In this document: in pieces, positions 1 to 6,862 of the stretch
Numbering within the stretch: the first letter of the stretch is position 1
How the letters are laid out: the number at the start of each line of letters is the position of its first letter
NCBI GenBank assembly: GCA_000437915.1
Contig: FR900991.1
Span: forward strand, 1 to 18,499
Reading direction: 5' to 3'
DNA: 18,499 bases
From: Subdoligranulum sp. CAG:314
GTDB lineage: Bacteria > Bacillota > Clostridia > Christensenellales > CAG-314
Translations under genes and position numbers: made by a program
The notes under the pieces: model-generated
Seen by the model: only the letters and a program-made list of their open reading frames with translations
The model's database searches: none
What the model was told of the DNA's origin: nothing

Positions 1-26
1 AAAAATTCATCTTAAAGGAGTTTTAT

Positions 27-821
27 ATGAAAATAACTCATTTTGCTTCGACTGCAGATCGTTACGGTGATATGTGTATAGTGGATTTAGATAAATTAAA
101 AATTATGATTGATGGAGGGGCGACAAAAACTGATGCATTATTATTATATAATAATATGATTGGAGATTATAAAAAATTGTTTGTTCTCAGTCATTGGCAT
201 AGTGACCATTCTGCTTATTTGTCTTACCAAAATCATAATATTAAAACAATTTTGGGGCGCGGTTGTAATGGATTAGTTTACCCAGATGACAATGACATCA
301 CTATAGAAACCGGGAATGATTATGTATTATGGGATTTTATAAAAATATATTCTTCTCGTTTATTAGACATTGATGAAAACAGTAATTCTATGGTAACAGT
401 TATTTTATATGATAATATAAATTATTTTTCATTCGGAGACGCAACTCCCGACGCTATAAAAAATTATAACAAAGAAATATTTTATCTTATTAACAATAGA
501 CCTAACCCAATAATCAAGCTTCCTCATCATGGGTCACTAGGAAATTGTAGTGCTCTTTTAGAGAAAATAAACAACAATGGTAAAATTAGATATATAATTT
601 CGGGATTAGGCGGTGATTATGTTTATGATACTGTCAAAGCAGTTTTAAGTAATGTTTCAAACTATTTATATTGGGTAGCTAAACGGGATTCAAATTATTA
701 TGGTACAGAATCTTTTAGACAAGCACAGCAGAATTACGGAAATCGTTTTGTATATGCTAACAGAGTAATTGTAAATCCTGATGGAAGTATAAGATGTATT
801 AAAGAAGATTTATCGAGGTAA
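27..821 (+). CDS. MBL-fold (ComEC/Rec2-like) metallo-hydrolase
   Basis: This gene encodes a 264-residue protein of the metallo-beta-lactamase fold. The zinc-binding HxHxDH motif is H56-W-H58-S-D60-H61. A likely bridging aspartate sits in FSFGDA (D138), and LPHHGS (H167/H168) is the motif typical of the C-terminal hydrolase domain of ComEC/Rec2-like proteins. The family includes nucleases, phosphodiesterases and other hydrolases; the substrate cannot be read from the sequence. I see no signal peptide or membrane segment, so it is probably cytoplasmic. The start is fixed by a perfect AAAGGAG at 14-20, six bases before the ATG. The gene is clearly AT-richer than the surface operon and right-hand genes, which suggests acquisition by transfer. 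It ends 3 nt before the next ATG, and the downstream ribosome binding site (GAGGT) lies inside its last codons, so the two proteins are probably translationally coupled and functionally linked. The upstream promoter is outside the window. Confidence 0.85.
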   Translation: MKITHFASTADRYGDMCIVDLDKLKIMIDGGATKTDALLLYNNMIGDYKKLFVLSHWHSDHSAYLSYQNHNIKTILGRGCNGLVYPDDNDITIETGNDYVLWDFIKIYSSRLLDIDENSNSMVTVILYDNINYFSFGDATPDAIKNYNKEIFYLINNRPNPIIKLPHHGSLGNCSALLEKINNNGKIRYIISGLGGDYVYDTVKAVLSNVSNYLYWVAKRDSNYYGTESFRQAQQNYGNRFVYANRVIVNPDGSIRCIKEDLSR

Positions 822-824
822 AAA

Positions 825-3800
825 ATGTCAGATATAATTATAAACGGCTTGCCTTTGTTGGTTAATTTAGAGCCATGCAATGTAGTAGACAATGAATTTG
901 TGCCTAAAATTCCCGGTGTTTTGGGCGATGAGCTGCCGGACGGGCAGGCATTTCTTGCACAGGCAAATGCTCTCGAGCAAAGCGAAATTCCGGCAAAAAT
1001 TGCGGTTATGCATGACGGAAGTCAAATTTCACATTTGGATTTCTCTGCTTCCGACTTTACTTTGGACAAGCTTTTCGATTTTCAAACCGAGCAATTTGAT
1101 TTTTTCATATTCAAGGATGTTTCGCTCACTCTTAAAACCGTCGGTCAGGAAGAAACAGAAACTGAGGAAGATGAGCAAAACGTACTTGTATTTAACGGTA
1201 AACTGGATATGGAAAAAGAACCTTTATCCGTATTCAAGCAGTTTCTGAATGCCGACGCTGAAATATTTATGCAAGGCGAATTTGAGCTGAATACGGTTGA
1301 CTTAACCAAAAAAATAAAGCCGACCTTTGCGGTGCTCACGACAGGGGCGACAATGTACGTTCCTATTTTGGAAAACGTTGTTTTGAAATCTGCTGCCTTT
1401 CAGCTTGTTATAGAAGATTTTTACAGCATAGTAAATATGCAAGAGGATTGGAGCATGGAGATTACGCCGTCTGTAATGGGCGAGCTAGAAATAAGTAATT
1501 TGAGTAAAACTCCTTTTGTGTTGGATTGTTACGGCTCTTGTGAGGAGGGAACAGTACATTTAGGTGCGTCATGCTATGAGATAGAAAATTTTATGAACGT
1601 CGAGGGTTTGAATATTGACTATCTAATTGCGTCGATGAACATAGGCAATGATAACAAATTGAGCCTTTCGACTGAATTGACAGTCGGCGAGCAAACTTAT
1701 TCCTTTGAAGGTGTTTTGGGGGCTAAATATGCGGGAGTTTATGCTCAAGCAGAAAATTTCACTCTTTCGGATTTGAACGAGCTTTTTCATAAAATTACCG
1801 GCGAAGATCTTATTCTGCCGGAATTCGATGTCAAATTTGACGAGGTGGGATTGGGCATTGCCACAACCGACTGCACCGTTGGGCAGGTCTTTTTAAATAA
1901 AGGACTTACATTAAAGTGCAATTTAAGCGTGCATGATTTTAAATGCGGAGTTGATGCCGTAATTACTTCTGACGGCGTATCTGTAAAGGGCTTTATGGGT
2001 GAGCTTAAAGTCGGCGCACTGGATATTGAAGAAGCCGAGTTGAATTTGGACATTTACAAGCGGAGTAGCGGCAAAAGCTCTTCTTTTTCTATTTCGGGTA
2101 AGGTTACGATTCAAGAAGTCCGACTTGATTGCCACGTCTCTTACGAAAAGATAGAAAAAAAATGGAATCTGGTTGTTTACGCAGGAATCGAAGCCAAAGC
2201 TTTCGGTCTCGGAACAATTTTTCCGGAATTTAAAAATACATTTGCAGATTCACTTAAGTTTTCAAAGCTTGCTTTTATTTATTCGTCTGAAGATGCCAAA
2301 ACGCAGGATGAGAACTTTAAATTCGAAGTAAAGCAAGGGTTGCAGCTGATGGGCGTTCTCGAAGAAATCCCCGCTCTTTCTGCTCTTACGGGAAGTAATA
2401 ATTCGGGTTTTGTTTTTTCGGCGCATTTGGGCAGTACGGTCGATTTTTCGATTCAAATTCCCGCTATGCAGCTTAATCTCGGCGACACTATTTCGTGCGA
2501 TCCGTTTATGATTAACCTGACTTTAATGCCTATTCCGGCGTTTCAATTGATATTCGGAATGGATATAAAAATTCCCAATCAAGAAATTCCTCTGCATTTT
2601 GACATAGCGCTTGACATAAATGCTATAGAAGCGAAAGCTTCGGCTACAATGAAACACTGGTGGGAAAATCCTTTCGGCATAAGCGATCTGAAAATCGGTC
2701 CCGCAGTATCCTTGCAGATAGGTATCGTTTACTCCCAGTTTATGGCAACCGGTTTACCTTCCGAATTCGGAATTGCCGGAGGCTTGGCAATGGGAGAAAC
2801 AGTAGTAAATATGGCAGTCAAAATTTCCGAAAATCCTGCAGATATGATTCTTTTGGGGGCTTTGTCAAAATTGGAAACAAAAGATTTGCTTTCATTTACA
2901 AAAGCCTTAACTCATGTTGATGTGCCTTGCGAACTTGTTCCTGAATTTGAAATAAAGGATTTAGAGGTGTACTGTGCACCTTCGGGTGGCTCTATAGGGA
3001 CAATAACATTTGAGCCCGGCTTCAGTTTTTCGGGAGTATTGACGATCTTTGAAAAAAATGCGGCGTTGTATGCAAAATTTACCGATTCGGGTTTTGTTGC
3101 AAAAGGCGAAATAGACAATTTAGATTTAGGGATACTGAAGATAAAGGGATACAACGATGACAAAGCTTCTTTTGATTTGGAATTGACAGAAGATAAGCAG
3201 CTCATTTATATCGACGGAGCGTTTGAGTTTTTGGGATTAAACACTGCCGTCAATGCAGATATTTCTAAAGAAAAAATTCAATTCGTTTTTAAACAAAAGT
3301 TCTTGAATTCTGTTGATTTTACTATTACAGGCAATAGCGTGGGCTCTCTTGACGATTTGGATTCGTTGGATTTTTATCTATATGCCGAAGCGAATAACGA
3401 AATGTCCGAAATTATTCGAAACAAGGTTACAGACAAATTTACCGCTGCAGTCAAAAACGTAGATATAAGTATTGACGAAGCGCAAAAGAAATTAGATGCG
3501 GCGAAAGAAGCATACGAAGCTTTATATCTGCCTGCTATTGAAAAATTGAACAAAGCGCAGGAAACAGCGGATAAATATTTGGACGAATGCGTTTTTGCCG
3601 TCAGGGTAGAGAGAGAAAAATTTAATTCCGAAATTAAAAATTTGGAGGAGAATGTTCAAAATGCCCAAGAAGCTTTTAATCATGTCATTCAACAAGCCGA
3701 AAATGCAGTCAACGCGGCAAAAGAAAAATTGAACAGTACAACCAAAAGCGCCGAAGAAAATTTGGTAAAGGTTCAGAAGGAATTCGACGCAAATATGAAA

Positions 3801-4712
3801 ACAGCTCGCGAAAACGTAGAAAAAGCTGAAAAAGCATATAATCATGTATTTGAGGAAGCAGACAAAAAGCTGAAGGCCGCGCAGGAACACGTAAATTCTT
3901 TGCAGAAAGAAATTGATTTAAATTGGAACATATATAAGAATTTAAATTGGTATGAATATCTTTACAAGTCGGAATATTACCTCGCAAAGATAGGTGGGCT
4001 GGAATTAGCTATGATAACTGCAACTGCTTTTTTGGATTCATGCAGAAGCTTTTTGGAAGGATGTATAAATTGGTCTGAATATATTGTTTGGTCAAAAGCA
4101 AAACAAGGCTTGTCAGAGGTGGAATCTGAGGGAGACGCATTGTTGAACAGTGCTAAAGAAGCATTAAAGAAAGCTGAAGCTGAAGGAAATGCGATGTTAG
4201 AAATCGCAAATAATGCTTTGGAAGAAGTAAAGTGCGGAAACGAATTCAATGTATGGCAAGCAGCGTTGCAAGCGCTCGAAAGCTTCCGGGTAGACGGAGA
4301 TAAGCTTTTAAAAGCCGCCGAGGATGCTTTGGACAATATTGCAAGATCAGAAGCGTATATAGCTCTTGAATACGCAAAACAAGCTCTAGATGCTGTCAAA
4401 AACGGATCCGAATATTTGATTTTCGAAACTGCTAAAGCTGAACTCGAGGCTGTCAGACACGGCGCAGACACTATACTGAAAGTATCTCAACGTATATTTG
4501 AATACGGAGGAAATTTTATTACTATTAAACATTTAAAGATGGCTGCCTCTTTGCAACAAATAAAACAAGGTAATTTATTTAGTGCAAAAACTGTTATTGA
4601 TATATTTGGTCATGAATGCGAACTAGGATTTGAAGTGGATTTGCATAATATAGAAAATTCGATTAATAATTTATTCGCATTGGCTTTTAATGAAGCCAAG
4701 CAAATTACTTAA
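825..4712 (+). CDS. Large beta-rich protein with C-terminal helical/coiled-coil repeats, function unknown
   Basis: This gene encodes 1295 residues with no signal peptide and no convincing membrane segment. Residues 1 to about 880 are rich in alternating hydrophobic/polar strands (patterns such as FSISGKVTIQEVRLDCHVSY and FSFSGVLTIFEKNAALYAKF), suggesting a long repetitive beta structure. Residues about 885-1040 are an Ala/Glu/Lys-rich coiled coil. Within it ENVQNAQEAFNHV recurs about 55 residues later as ENVEKAEKAYNHV. Residues about 1082-1231 form roughly eight helical repeats of 17-20 residues, consensus G-(D/S/N)-x-x-L-x-x-A-x-x-A-L-x-x-v. The last 50 residues return to strand-like sequence (IDIFGHECELGFEVDL). 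It vaguely resembles long uncharacterised beta-rich bacterial and fungal proteins (DUF6603-like), but I cannot confirm the family. The ATG at 825 is preceded by GAGGT inside the MBL gene. The coupling suggests it is the partner, scaffold or substrate-recognition subunit of the MBL enzyme; that is inference. Confidence 0.8.
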   Translation: MSDIIINGLPLLVNLEPCNVVDNEFVPKIPGVLGDELPDGQAFLAQANALEQSEIPAKIAVMHDGSQISHLDFSASDFTLDKLFDFQTEQFDFFIFKDVSLTLKTVGQEETETEEDEQNVLVFNGKLDMEKEPLSVFKQFLNADAEIFMQGEFELNTVDLTKKIKPTFAVLTTGATMYVPILENVVLKSAAFQLVIEDFYSIVNMQEDWSMEITPSVMGELEISNLSKTPFVLDCYGSCEEGTVHLGASCYEIENFMNVEGLNIDYLIASMNIGNDNKLSLSTELTVGEQTYSFEGVLGAKYAGVYAQAENFTLSDLNELFHKITGEDLILPEFDVKFDEVGLGIATTDCTVGQVFLNKGLTLKCNLSVHDFKCGVDAVITSDGVSVKGFMGELKVGALDIEEAELNLDIYKRSSGKSSSFSISGKVTIQEVRLDCHVSYEKIEKKWNLVVYAGIEAKAFGLGTIFPEFKNTFADSLKFSKLAFIYSSEDAKTQDENFKFEVKQGLQLMGVLEEIPALSALTGSNNSGFVFSAHLGSTVDFSIQIPAMQLNLGDTISCDPFMINLTLMPIPAFQLIFGMDIKIPNQEIPLHFDIALDINAIEAKASATMKHWWENPFGISDLKIGPAVSLQIGIVYSQFMATGLPSEFGIAGGLAMGETVVNMAVKISENPADMILLGALSKLETKDLLSFTKALTHVDVPCELVPEFEIKDLEVYCAPSGGSIGTITFEPGFSFSGVLTIFEKNAALYAKFTDSGFVAKGEIDNLDLGILKIKGYNDDKASFDLELTEDKQLIYIDGAFEFLGLNTAVNADISKEKIQFVFKQKFLNSVDFTITGNSVGSLDDLDSLDFYLYAEANNEMSEIIRNKVTDKFTAAVKNVDISIDEAQKKLDAAKEAYEALYLPAIEKLNKAQETADKYLDECVFAVRVEREKFNSEIKNLEENVQNAQEAFNHVIQQAENAVNAAKEKLNSTTKSAEENLVKVQKEFDANMKTARENVEKAEKAYNHVFEEADKKLKAAQEHVNSLQKEIDLNWNIYKNLNWYEYLYKSEYYLAKIGGLELAMITATAFLDSCRSFLEGCINWSEYIVWSKAKQGLSEVESEGDALLNSAKEALKKAEAEGNAMLEIANNALEEVKCGNEFNVWQAALQALESFRVDGDKLLKAAEDALDNIARSEAYIALEYAKQALDAVKNGSEYLIFETAKAELEAVRHGADTILKVSQRIFEYGGNFITIKHLKMAASLQQIKQGNLFSAKTVIDIFGHECELGFEVDLHNIENSINNLFALAFNEAKQIT

Positions 4713-4747
4713 TACAGTTAAGGTTAAATCTAAATAAAATAAATTAT

Positions 4748-4779
4748 GAATGCAGCTAAAATGCTGCATTCTGTTTTTT
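4748..4779 (+). terminator. Intrinsic terminator of the MBL/large-protein operon
   Basis: A perfect 9-bp stem GAATGCAGC (4748-4756) / GCTGCATTC (4763-4771) with loop TAAAAT is followed by TGTTTTTT. It lies 35 nt after the stop codon of the 1295-residue gene and closes that transcription unit. Confidence 0.9.
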
Positions 4780-4789
4780 GTATCAATGC

Positions 4790-4813
4790 CAATATAAAAA
4801 AACTTTTATATTG
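4790..4813. promoter_or_regulatory. Inverted repeat overlapping a -35 box (candidate operator)
   Basis: A perfect 10-bp inverted repeat, CAATATAAAA / TTTTATATTG, with spacer AAAC. Its right arm includes the TTG of the -35 hexamer at 4811. This position fits a repressor operator, but the arms are very AT-rich and could instead be an UP-like promoter element. Confidence 0.4.
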
Positions 4814-4839
4814 ACAAAATGCAAATTGTGTGATATTAT
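4811..4839 (+). promoter_or_regulatory. Sigma-A promoter upstream of the lipoprotein gene
   Basis: Consensus -35 TTGACA (4811-4816), an exact 17-bp spacer and -10 TATTAT (4834-4839). The predicted start near 4846 leaves about 170 nt before the GTG at 5016. Confidence 0.8.
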
Positions 4840-4845
4840 AACAGC

Positions 4846-5015
4846 GAAAGACGGTCTCGAAGTTTTACTCCAAATGACGTCCGCCGAAAAATTGAACCCG
4901 ATTATTTACGTCTGTTACTGCATCCGACCGTTTTTTAATGGTTTGTGTTGCGGTTTTTTATTTTAAAGCAAACATTCAAAAAAATTCATAAATTAATAAA
5001 TGAGGAGAGAATATT
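4846..5015 (+). other. Untranslated leader with possible RNA structure
   Basis: About 170 nt lie between the promoter and the lipoprotein start with no convincing ORF. ACGGTC (4851-4856) can pair with GACCGT (4926-4931), which runs straight into T's. Inside it GACGT (4876-4880) can pair with ACGTC (4908-4912). A second T-run follows CGG at 4951-4959. This would be compatible with an attenuator or cis-regulatory RNA, but I do not recognise a riboswitch class and the stems are short. Confidence 0.3.
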
Positions 5016-5816
5016 GTGAAAAAGAAAATAATGTTATGGGGTTTAATAACAGTAATGCTGTTTTTGACTACGGGTTTAACAGCGTGCAATGAACAACACA
5101 AAATATACGAAGACGGTTATTGGCAATATATTGTCATAGGCAAGAATACCTATTTCCCTAAAAATGCAGAAGACCGTGAAGTTGCAATCGTGGGTTTGAC
5201 TGAAATCGGCAAGGAGCAGACTTCTCTTGACGTTCCGCGCACAATTGACGGAATGGATGTGACACACATAGGGTATTATAAACGTTCATTGATTATGGAA
5301 GGCGGTGGAAATTATAAAATAGAAAGCCCTAATTTAGAACGACTATATTTACATGATAATATAAAGCAAATTTGCACGAATGCTTTATATTACTTTTACT
5401 CAAATAATCTGTTGTGGGAAGACGGACTGTTTCCTCATTGCTTTAAAATTTTGTATTGCGGAACGATTCCATTTAATTTAACCAATGGGATTCCCAAGAT
5501 ATTTATTTACAAAGAATTATATAATGAAATTAATTTAGCAGAAGCCTTTCACTGGACAAAAACATTTTTATCTATATCCAATGTGGCGTTTATGAACAAC
5601 TACTCTGCAGCAGTCAACAGGGGATATTTCAGGGCAGAGGACGTTGAAAGCGGTGAAAAAATTCCAGAGCCGCCTGCGCCAGAGCGTGAAGGATATGTTT
5701 TTACGGGATGGTATACCGAAGCGGAAGCAATAAATCTGTGGGACTTCGATACAAAGACGGAGATTCCCGACGGCGAAGAGCTGAGACTGTATGCCGGTTG
5801 GCAAGCAAAGCGGTGA
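5016..5816 (+). CDS. Surface lipoprotein with degenerate BspA-type LRR and C-terminal GW module
   Basis: This 266-residue protein has a lipoprotein signal peptide: MKKK start, hydrophobic core, lipobox L-T-A-C with the lipidated cysteine at C24. It is therefore expected on the outer face of the membrane. Residues about 65-190 hold degenerate BspA/LRR_5-like segments (LDVPRTIDGMDVTHIG, LERLYLHDNIKQI). Residues about 215-263 match the Listeria-Bacteroides repeat type (EGYVFTGWYTEAE ... LRLYAGW), found in internalin-like and other surface proteins. A GTG start is chosen because GAGGAG at 5002-5007 lies eight bases upstream and the signal peptide begins there. It has its own promoter at 4811. Its LRR/GW plan is a reduced version of the two large lipoproteins at 7440 and 10867. 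The ligand is unknown; adhesion or host interaction is a family-level guess. Confidence 0.8.
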   Translation: MKKKIMLWGLITVMLFLTTGLTACNEQHKIYEDGYWQYIVIGKNTYFPKNAEDREVAIVGLTEIGKEQTSLDVPRTIDGMDVTHIGYYKRSLIMEGGGNYKIESPNLERLYLHDNIKQICTNALYYFYSNNLLWEDGLFPHCFKILYCGTIPFNLTNGIPKIFIYKELYNEINLAEAFHWTKTFLSISNVAFMNNYSAAVNRGYFRAEDVESGEKIPEPPAPEREGYVFTGWYTEAEAINLWDFDTKTEIPDGEELRLYAGWQAKR

Positions 5817-5843
5817 AATAAAAAAATGTAGGTTAGTTCTTAC

Positions 5844-5993
5844 ATGCGCAAATTTTATATTAGTAAAGAAAAAACTGAAAAGAAATTTGCCGCGCTTCGT
5901 TTGTTCCTTGCGTGCCTGATTGAGCAGGGCGTAAAGGATAGCCGGAGCGCGGCGGCTATCGTTAGGCTAATCAAGAAAGAAGTATCCAAATAA
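5844..5993 (+). CDS. Possible 49-residue basic small protein
   Basis: An ATG ORF of 49 codons lies 27 nt after the lipoprotein stop, on the same strand. The product starts MRKFYISKEKTEKKFAALRL and ends IVRLIKKEVSK. It is basic and looks amphipathic-helical, without a signal peptide. The ribosome binding site is weak (AGGT about 10 nt upstream), and it lies in a small hairpin (TGTAGG/CTTACA, 5827-5844) that could hide the start. Two GC-rich hairpins follow directly. I do not recognise a family. It could be a real cotranscribed small gene, a remnant of a larger gene, or chance. Confidence 0.4.
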   Translation: MRKFYISKEKTEKKFAALRLFLACLIEQGVKDSRSAAAIVRLIKKEVSK

Positions 5994-6000
5994 AGGGAAA

Positions 6001-6067
6001 GACCGCCCCACGCGGGAGCGGTCAAAAGTATCAAGGCGCAGGGGGGCCTCCACCCCTCTGCCGCCTT
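6001..6067 (+). terminator. Two consecutive GC-rich hairpins, possible terminator
   Basis: The first hairpin is GACCGCCCC-ACGC-GGG(A)GCGGTC (6001-6023). The second pairs AAGGCG (6033-6038) with CGCCTT (6062-6067), with inner CAG/CTG and GGGG/CCCC pairs. Only the second is followed by a weak TTTAATTCT tail, so termination efficiency is uncertain. They end the lipoprotein/small-ORF unit. Confidence 0.45.
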
Positions 6068-6219
6068 TAATTCTAACGGGGGGCGCAAAAAAAGTCAACT
6101 AAATTTAATAAAAAAATTTATTTTGCGACTTTGATGGTTGCGGGCGAAAGTCAGATAGGGAAAATTTCAGTCTGTGGACGGTTCGGTATGAGAGTCAGCC
6201 TGTTTTGGTTGAGATATCC
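6068..6219. other. Intergenic stretch without a recognisable gene
   Basis: There is no ORF with a ribosome binding site here. An AT-rich segment can fold on itself: CGCAAAA (6084-6090) pairs with TTTTGCG (6121-6127), enclosing two AAATTT blocks. An alternative pairing is AAAGTC with GACTTT (6127-6132). No function is evident. Confidence 0.3.
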
Positions 6220-6248
6220 TTGACGATTTAGCACAATTGTGCTAATAT
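6220..6248 (+). promoter_or_regulatory. Sigma-A promoter of the coiled-coil membrane protein gene
   Basis: -35 TTGACG (6220-6225), exact 17-bp spacer, -10 TAATAT (6243-6248). The predicted start near 6254 gives a 5' leader of only about 20 nt that carries the AGGGAGG ribosome binding site. Confidence 0.8.
6228..6245. promoter_or_regulatory. Perfect 18-bp palindromic operator candidate (CIRCE-like half sites)
   Basis: TTAGCACAATTGTGCTAA is a perfect palindrome. It fills the spacer between -35 and -10 and overlaps the first three bases of the -10. That is an ideal place for repression by a dimeric regulator. The outer halves TTAGCAC / GTGCTAA are the same as the outer halves of the HrcA-binding CIRCE element (TTAGCACTC-N9-GAGTGCTAA), but the arms here abut with only AATT between them. 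The regulator could be HrcA-like or something different. Confidence 0.6.
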
Positions 6249-6272
6249 TAAAACAAGCAGGGAGGCAGAAAC

Positions 6273-6605
6273 ATGGCGATAAACTTATCCCCGAGAGACT
6301 TTGACAATATATTTCGGGAGCAGGAGGAGAACGAAAACGAGCTTGCGCGAATAGAGCTTGACCAAGCGCGGCAAGAGCTGCAAAGAGAAAAAAACGAGCT
6401 TGCTCGGGCGAGGAACGACATTGCAAGGCGGCGCATAGAGTTGGCCGAAAGAGAATTGCGGGAAAAAGAGGCGAGACAGGAACGCAGGCGGCAACAGTTG
6501 GAACGGCAGCGGAAAACGGACAATTTCGCGCTGATTATTTCATACGTGATTAGCTTTGCCACGCTTGCCGCCTCGGTGGGTATGCTGTTGGCGTTAATGC
6601 TTTAA
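6273..6605 (+). CDS. Coiled-coil protein with C-terminal membrane anchor
   Basis: This 110-residue protein has a very charged helical body (residues about 15-82, rich in Glu, Arg and Gln, with repeats such as ELARIELDQARQEL and ELARARNDIARRRIELAERELREKE). It ends in one hydrophobic segment (about 84-108, FALIISYVISFATLAASVGMLLALML region). It is therefore a predicted cytoplasmic coiled coil tethered to the membrane by its C terminus. There is no signal peptide and no recognised domain. The start is set by AGGGAGG (6259-6265) eight bases before the ATG. It is monocistronic, with its own promoter at 6220 and a strong terminator at 6610. The palindrome in the promoter implies tight control, perhaps by stress. 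Function unknown; a membrane-associated scaffold is a guess. Confidence 0.75.
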   Translation: MAINLSPRDFDNIFREQEENENELARIELDQARQELQREKNELARARNDIARRRIELAERELREKEARQERRRQQLERQRKTDNFALIISYVISFATLAASVGMLLALML

Positions 6606-6609
6606 TTTG

Positions 6610-6640
6610 AAAGCGGGGGAAATGTTTCTCCCGCTTTTTT
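6610..6640 (+). terminator. Intrinsic terminator of the coiled-coil membrane protein gene
   Basis: A 13-bp stem, AAAGCGGGGGAAA (6610-6622) / TTTCTCCCGCTTT (6625-6637), with one G.U pair is followed by T's to 6640. It begins 5 nt after the stop codon. Confidence 0.9.
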
Positions 6641-6656
6641 AGCGGAAAAATGGGCA

Positions 6657-6688
6657 ATAAAAAGCCGTACAGGAAACCTGTACGGCTT
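6657..6688 (-). terminator. Perfect 12-bp hairpin, minus-strand terminator candidate
   Basis: AAGCCGTACAGG (6662-6673) / CCTGTACGGCTT (6677-6688) with loop AAA on the plus strand. Read on the minus strand the stem runs into TTTATT; on the plus strand it is followed by A's, so a minus-strand role fits better. It could stop read-through from the tRNA side. Confidence 0.5.
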
Positions 6689-6816
6689 AAAAAAACAAAT
6701 ATAAAATTTTCCGCAATATTTTTTTCCGTTTACTTCCGCGAGAACTGTGCTACGATGACCACAACGAAACGGCAATATTTCGGAGAAAAATTACAAAAAC
6801 ACAATATATTGTGGCA
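6689..6816. other. Gene-free gap with nested inverted repeats
   Basis: No ORF is supported. CCGTTT (6726-6731) can pair with AAACGG (6767-6772), enclosing TGTG (6746-6749) / CACA (6760-6763). A separate perfect palindrome, CACAATATATTGTG, lies at 6800-6813. Flanked by two minus-strand terminators, this could hold a small minus-strand RNA, but I found no convincing promoter for it. Confidence 0.25.
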
Positions 6817-6858
6817 TAAAAAAGACCGTGCACACCCCCTTGGGGTTCAACACGGTCT
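6817..6858 (-). terminator. Intrinsic terminator of the tRNA-Ser gene
   Basis: On the minus strand, AGACCGTG/CACGGTCT (8 bp, plus-strand 6851-6858 and 6823-6830) encloses a further ACCCC/GGGGT pairing and is followed by TTTTTTAT. It starts 4 nt after the encoded CCA. Confidence 0.85.
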
Positions 6859-6862
6859 AATG

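Noticed and set aside
4778..4966. 62-residue ORF after the terminator
   Set aside because: It starts with TTG inside the terminator T-tract, lacks a ribosome binding site and covers a strong promoter and leader.
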